Positions 59,554 through 64,000 of a DNA stretch of 64,000 nucleotides are shown here, in pieces. Source of the stretch: Sipunculus nudus (lineage: Eukaryota; Annelida; Sipuncula; Golfingiida; Sipunculidae); assembly GCA_026874595.1 (NCBI GenBank), contig CM049309.1, positions 48,406,079-48,470,078 of the forward strand, given 5' to 3'. Numbering within the stretch: position 1 is the stretch's first letter; each line of letters starts with the position of its first letter. The notes under the pieces are model-generated. The model made no database searches. It was given only the letters and a program-made list of their open reading frames with translations, and was not told the origin of the DNA. The position numbers and the translations under genes are program-made.

Positions 59554-60921
59554 TTATGACATCATTGTAAAATCGGAGAAGTACGAACGTGATAATTTTT
59601 TAAAATGCTGCAAATTAGAAGCAAACTTAATGTGTCGAGGAAGGAAGTTCCATAGAGTTCTGCCTGCATAAAAAGAGGTAGCCTTGAAGGCTTCAATACG
59701 TGGTTTCGGAAGGATACAGTTTTTGTTTTCGGTTAACCGCGTCGAATAATTATGAATGCCCTTCGCCATATGAAAATTCTTACATAAATATGAAGGGGCT
59801 AAATCATTTATGCATTTATAGGTTAAAATAGATAGGAGGTACAAATATCGCTGTTCAATTGTCATTAAGCCTATTTCTTTCACTAAATCTAAACTTCTTT
59901 GAGTTGGGTCGTAATTTTTTGTTATTATCCTAGCCGCACAACACTGCATTCGTTGGATTGCGGCACGGAATGTGCTGGGACAGCTGCCCCATACTGTTAG
60001 GCTATAATCTATTGAGGGTTGAACAAAGGCGTGATATATAGTGACTAAAAACTTCTGTGGTAGAAATTTGCTGAGCCGATGTAAAAGTCCAATTTTGCAA
60101 CATAGCTTTTTAAAAACGGTAGAAGTGTGAGATTTCCATGTGAGATGGGCGTCAATGATCAAGCCAAGGTGAGAAAATTCATCGACATTCGGGACAATAT
60201 CTTTATCGATAATTATTTGTAATGAATTTGATTGTTTGCGTTGCTTGGAACTCACAAGCATAGTAGCTGATTTTGTGGCGTTTGCAATTAGTTTGTTTTT
60301 ATTAAGCCATTTAGTAACTTGGTCTACAGCAGCCTGTAACTTATGTTGTGCTGATTCGCGATCGATGCCATCTGCGTATAGCGTGATGTCGTCAGCATAA
60401 ATCGAGCATTTTGCGTCTGTTACATTATCGGGCAAGTCATTAAGATATAGTTGGAAAAGAATGGGTCCAAGTACAGTGCCTTGTGGTACACCTGTATCGA
60501 TGGTTTTCACCTCAGAATTATAGTTATTGAAGCAGACAAACTGCTTTCGGTCGTATAAATAATTATAAAACCAGGTGTGCGAGTTTCCATTTACGCCATA
60601 CTGTTTAAATTTACCCAATAATATATCGTGATTTAGAGAATCAAAACCTTTTTTAAGGTCGAGAAAGCATATGGAGTTTACACGTCCGCAGTTCATAACT
60701 GTCAGCCAATTATCAACTATTCTATGTAATGCAGTTTGGGTAGAGTTGTTTGCAAGAAAGGCAGTTTGTTCAGGAGATATCAAGCGTTTGTGGTTTAAGT
60801 AATTAAGGAGATGACGTTTAATGTGCTTCTCTAAGATTTTAATCACATGGCTGGTGATTGAAATTGGCCGGTAATTGTTAGTATCAGAAGGTTTCCCTTT
60901 ACCCTTATAAATGGGTACCAC
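59554..60921 (-). pseudogene. Reverse transcriptase domain of the CR1/L2-like LINE (ORF2 C-terminal part)
   Basis: An open frame of 455 residues. RT motifs appear in order: PISITSHVIKILEK, SPEQTAF, CFLDLKKGFDSLNH (the catalytic aspartate block), GVPQGTVLGPILFQLYLNDL, and IYADDITLYA with the YADD core. Thumb-like text and the family's C-terminal signature follow (RTLWNFLPRHIK). The true frame continues upstream of the first methionine through a TGA near 61017 and a TAA at 61105-61107 (text DWKCARVVPIYKG joins the two sides), so the domain is intact but cut off from its endonuclease by stops. Confidence 0.88.
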
Positions 60922-61104
60922 CCTTGCACACTTCCAGTCAGGAGGAACTATTCCTGTACTGAGTGATAAGTTAAGAATATGTGTCAGCGATGGCGCTAAG
61001 ATGACCGCGGCCTCTCAAAGTAAGAACCCCGGCATATTAAGGACATCAATTCCATGTTTATTCTTAAATGCGACTAGAAGTTTCACGACATCCTGTTGGC
61101 TCAT

Positions 61105-61473
61105 TTAAGGGATTGAAAACCGAGAATCAGTAAAATCAGGTTGGTCCTGCACAACATCTTTGGTAAATCCTTTGGTTAAAGTTTTTCCAACTGAGGCAAA
61201 GAAGTCATTTAGGTCATCCGCAGTTAGATCTGGACTATCTTGACCCCGGCTAACTGGATTGATCACGTGTTTTAAAGACTGCCAAATCTCCTTAGGAGAT
61301 TTTGATGACTGTGCCTTGTGTCTATAATAGGAACGTTTCAGTTGACGGATCATGCAAGTGACCCGATTACGTAACCGCCTAAACTGTGCCCACAGCTGTG
61401 GATCATTATTTGACACAGCAGATTTACGAATGCGTTCTCGGTTATATATTAGACGCTGGATATCAGGTGACAT
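61105..61473 (-). pseudogene. ORF2 linker between endonuclease and reverse transcriptase
   Basis: 122 residues of the LINE inter-domain linker: RLIYNRERIRKSAV, LRNRVTCMIRQLKRSYY, SPKEIWQSLKHVIN, LNDFFASVG. This basic, helical region follows the endonuclease in CR1 and jockey-like proteins. It ends at a TAA directly before MSQQDVVKLL, which reads on toward the RT. A frameshift near 61530 separates it from the endonuclease frame. Confidence 0.8.
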
Positions 61474-61528
61474 CCAGGGATTGTGTCTATTATTTCTAAC
61501 TCTAAACGTTCTAAAAGTTGCGTGATTA

Positions 61529-62493
61529 TTACATATTGGTCAGAAATTCATCACGCCATAGATTCCAGGCTGAGATGACATCATTTACATCGGGAAGACC
61601 GTGAAATGTTAATGATGACTGAATGGACCGCTTGAAGGCAAGGGGATCAAATTTCTTAAAGGACCTAACTCTCACAAATTTGGTTCCTTTTTGGCAACTG
61701 CCTCCTGAGAGCCGGGTAAAAATAATATAATGATCGCTAAGTGACCACGGAATAACGCCGGATGATGAGTGAACACCGGGTGTATTTGTAAAAATCAAAT
61801 CTATCGTACTGGATGAGGTTGCGGTGACTCGAGTTGGGGAGGTTATAAGTTGATGAAGGTTGTATGATGTGGCCATATTCACCAACTCAACATTTATAGA
61901 CGCTTTGGGGTTATTAAAATCAATATTAAAATCGCCTATGATCACTGTATGAACATGTTTAGCCATAGCAAGGCTAATGTTATCGAAGAGAAGTTGTAAA
62001 TAACTTTTGTCAGAGTGAGGCGGTCTATATATACACCCGATCAGAGAGTTACGTCTGTTCCATTGAATTTGGACCCAGATTACTTCTAGATGATCATTAG
62101 AAATAAAAGGACATACGGTAGATTGCAAGGAACTTTGTACATAAATGGCAACACCTCAACCATGTCTATTTCGGTCTTTTCGGTAGAGAGTATACCCCGG
62201 GATTTCGATTTCATGGGTTGCGATACTATCGTCCAGCCAAGTCTCAGTGAGACATACTACATGGACCGAACCAACCTTTAAGAGGAGCACTAATTCGTCG
62301 AACTTGGGAGGAAGACTTCTTACATTTAAGTGGATTATAGTTAGGCCGTTCTTCTTTCGGATACACTGTAGGAGTGTTTCATTGAGGAACCATTATCATG
62401 CGTGTTTGAGGAAGGCACGTTTTGATAATCGGGAATGAACCCGTCATTGTTGTGACCAGGTAAGTAACTCTCGTTGTAAGGGGTACTGTTCAT
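61529..62493 (-). pseudogene. ORF2 start and apurinic-like endonuclease domain
   Basis: The ATG at 62493 opens ORF2. A frame change follows about 80-100 bases later, after which LTIIHLNVRSLPPKFDEL begins the endonuclease. Key text: CLTETWLDD (catalytic glutamate), IGCIYRPPHSD, IIGDFNIDFN, STIDLIFTN and SLSDHYIIF (catalytic SDH). A stop (TGA, near 62155, GGA expected) interrupts RNRHG-GVAIYV. After WRDEFLTNM an indel (about 61530) moves the frame to the linker. All catalytic blocks are visible. Confidence 0.82.
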
Positions 62494-63982
62494 GTTAATT
62501 CTATTGCTGCTTGCTTGTGAAAATTTTTAAGAGAGGTTGCGATTTTGATTACATCACATATATTTGAACGGAATGCCTTTGAGCCTTTCTTGTTTAGATG
62601 GAGGTTGTCAGATTTTAGTGTAAATGGACCAAGGTTATCAGTCATTAGCAGAGTCCATCCGTTTTTTTCAGCGTAGATTTCTAGTGCGGCATTCAGAAGT
62701 CTTATTCTTTTAGAGTATATCTTAGAGGGTCTGCTAATCACTGTGCTAATTGTGACGTGCTTAATACTAGGATTCTGTTTTATAATTGGCACAATCTTAC
62801 GGAACTTACGAATGCTAGTGTCTGCATTTTCTTTGCTTACATGATTTGTACCGATGTGTATGAGAAGATGGTCAGATTTGACTTGCTTGATCCTATCAAT
62901 AGCATGATCAAAAGTAAACACACTTGAGTCCACATGCACATTGACTTTGGTTTTATCGGAGAGGTCAGAAGAGTTCAAGTTCTTTGTCATTGAGTCCCCC
63001 AGGACTTTTTCGTAAGAGGATTGGCAGGGCCTTGTTTTGTGTTGTTTGTGTTCGTGTGAAGGCTTGGGCGTAGAGTTCCCTGATTTCTTCTGAGCTCTGT
63101 TTACATGGCATGTTGCTGGGTTTACATTGGAGTCGTTGTGTACTTCTGTGGAAGCGTCTGTGCTAGGACACGCGTTTACGTCTCGGAAGCTGATATTTGA
63201 GGCTGTTACAGACGAATCTTCACTCGTTGAATTTGATAGTGTGGAGTTTAGAAGAGTAATGGGTGTACTGGTATTCAGCGTAGTCTGTGTTGCAGTGGTC
63301 TTGATTTTTGGAGTTGAGGGTGGATCATTTACTGGTGATGACGAAAGGCAGTTTGTTGTTACGTTACATTTGCATTGACAGCATCGTGTTGAGTTCGATG
63401 GAGTGATACGTTCCATGAGGGCATTAATCTGGGTTTGAAGGGCTATGTTTATCTCAATTAGCGACTCAAGGCGGGTAGCAAGGAGGTTGATTTTGTGTGG
63501 ATAGTTTCTGCACGTTATACACGTCCAGATGCCAAGAGTTCCACTATCCTCTCCTACACATACTGGATGGAACCAGCTCATACAGATGCAGCATCGAACC
63601 ATAGATTCATCAGCATACTTGCGATCATATACACAGTCCTTAGAGCAATATGATTCTTCTTGATCTTTGGTTTCAAGGTTACGTTTTGTTGCACTTTAAA
63701 TGATGTTCTTTTTTTTGTATTACGTGTCTGACGTTCACATGTAGCTTTATCAGGTGTTAGTTTATCACAGTTTGATTTTGTGTTCACCTCATTGTATGAA
63801 TTAGGAGAGCAATGGGTGTTATCATTCAGCTCAGCGTGTGAAATAGGGGAGCAATGGGTGTTATCATTCAGCTCAGCGTGTGACATTACACTAATATCCA
63901 GAGGTGGTGGAGGCGACGTAAAGGCTGGCGATAATGGAGAGACTTGAGGTATTGATGAGTTTATATCAGGTAATGGACTCAT
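62490..63982 (-). pseudogene. ORF1 of the CR1/L2-like LINE: PHD finger, coiled coil, esterase-like domain
   Basis: The first part (63982-63578) is proline/serine-rich with a 14-residue tandem repeat (SHAELNDNTHCSP). A frameshift in the 63660-63720 region is needed to reach the PHD finger: YCSKDC, CCICMSWFHPVC, WTCITC, giving C4HC3 spacing, although the first pair is CX3C. A short heptad-like stretch (RLESLIEINIALQTQI) follows, then a serine/threonine-rich linker. An SGNH/esterase-like domain comes next: GDSMTKNL (block I), HIGTNHV (block III) and DNLHLNKKG (block V, D-x-x-H). ORF1 ends ELT then TGA, overlapping the ORF2 start. The downstream frame (63602-62490) is fully open at 370 residues. 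Its start may lie beyond the window edge. Confidence 0.8.
63807..63892. repeat. 42-bp tandem repeat, two copies, in LINE ORF1
   Basis: GAGCAATGGGTGTTATCATT begins at 63807 and again at 63849. The period of 42 bases keeps the frame and encodes the 14-residue protein repeat. Confidence 0.9.
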
Positions 63983-64000
63983 TGAGTTGGAATTTTGAGG

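Larger units (their letters stand above)
59272..64000 (-). mobile_element. CR1/L2-like non-LTR retrotransposon, decayed, 5' end beyond window
   Basis: The minus strand shows ORF1 (63982-62490) with PHD finger and esterase-like domain, then ORF2 (start codon ending at 62493, overlapping the ORF1 stop as ATGA) with endonuclease and reverse transcriptase, a short 3' UTR, and a simple-repeat tail (AATAAATAAATAA, plus-strand TTATTTATTTATT at 59278-59290). A PHD finger and an esterase in ORF1 are known for CR1-like elements. The 3' microsatellite tail is also typical of that group. ORF2 carries at least three stops and one or more frameshifts, so it is not autonomous. It is probably the reason lectin locus 2 has no visible final exon. 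Confidence 0.85.

Noticed and set aside
10-64000. CRISPR array or prokaryotic operon
   Set aside because: No regularly spaced repeats with unique spacers; introns, LINEs and SINEs show animal DNA.

Overview
The window is AT-rich, intron-bearing animal DNA. It has many long (TA)n tracts, (GA)n and poly-G/C runs, tRNA-derived SINE-like repeats and two decayed LINE retrotransposons. The repeat style and the lectin-like, fibronectin III and C-type lectin gene content suggest a mollusc, most likely a bivalve; this is inference, because no diagnostic marker gene is present. No ribosomal RNA gene, intact tRNA gene or CRISPR array was seen.

The main content is a same-strand tandem array of three paralogous seven-exon genes, here called A (8213-13947), B (30935-35796) and C (40148-45492). 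A fourth relic keeps only a last-exon remnant (about 48190-48360). Each gene encodes a type I membrane protein: signal peptide, one F5/8-type C / fucolectin-like (FTP) domain over two exons, one fibronectin type III domain in one exon, one transmembrane helix, and a tail of about 95 residues with spaced tyrosine motifs (YVN, acidic-NYED[L/I/M], NYEPL). All splice phases agree (1-1-1-1-2-1) and exon lengths are nearly identical. A and B are open from end to end. C has one TGA at codon 137, in place of a conserved cysteine. C is also mosaic: exons 1-4 resemble A, and exons 5-7 with the 3' flank resemble B, with the switch inside about 20 bp near the end of exon 4. The 5' flanks are duplicated too: 180-3900 pairs with 22470-29370, and a 150-200 bp block recurs about 2 kb upstream of B and C and, allowing for a LINE insertion, of A.

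Region by region: 1-3.9 kb duplicated 5' flank; 3.9-7.3 kb minus-strand Tx1/L1-like LINE remnant whose upstream ORF carries a zinc knuckle and a NADAR-like domain; 8.2-13.9 kb gene A; 14.7-15.1 kb a 176-bp near-perfect palindrome between two (TA)n tracts; 15.3-22.4 kb mostly non-coding, with a TTGACAACC motif cluster at 17.5 kb and a 578-bp element with terminal inverted repeats at 20.0-20.6 kb; 22.5-29.4 kb duplicated flank; 30.9-35.8 kb gene B; 36-40 kb repeats; 40.1-45.5 kb gene C; 46.8-48.4 kb duplicated flank and the orphan tail exon; 49.3-52.7 kb and 56.3-58.7 kb two paralogous, broken PAN/C-type-lectin loci retaining complementary halves of the lectin domain; 54.9-55.3 kb a tandem pair of SINE-like units; 59.3-64.0 kb a minus-strand CR1/L2-like LINE (PHD finger plus esterase-like ORF1, endonuclease plus reverse transcriptase ORF2), inactivated by several stops and frameshifts and running off the right edge.

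Taken together, this looks like a locus of duplicating, recombining cell-surface recognition genes. FTP/Fn3 receptors with Src-kinase/SH2-style tail motifs sit beside relics of secreted lectins, a pattern typical of invertebrate self/non-self recognition clusters. That role is inferred from architecture alone.
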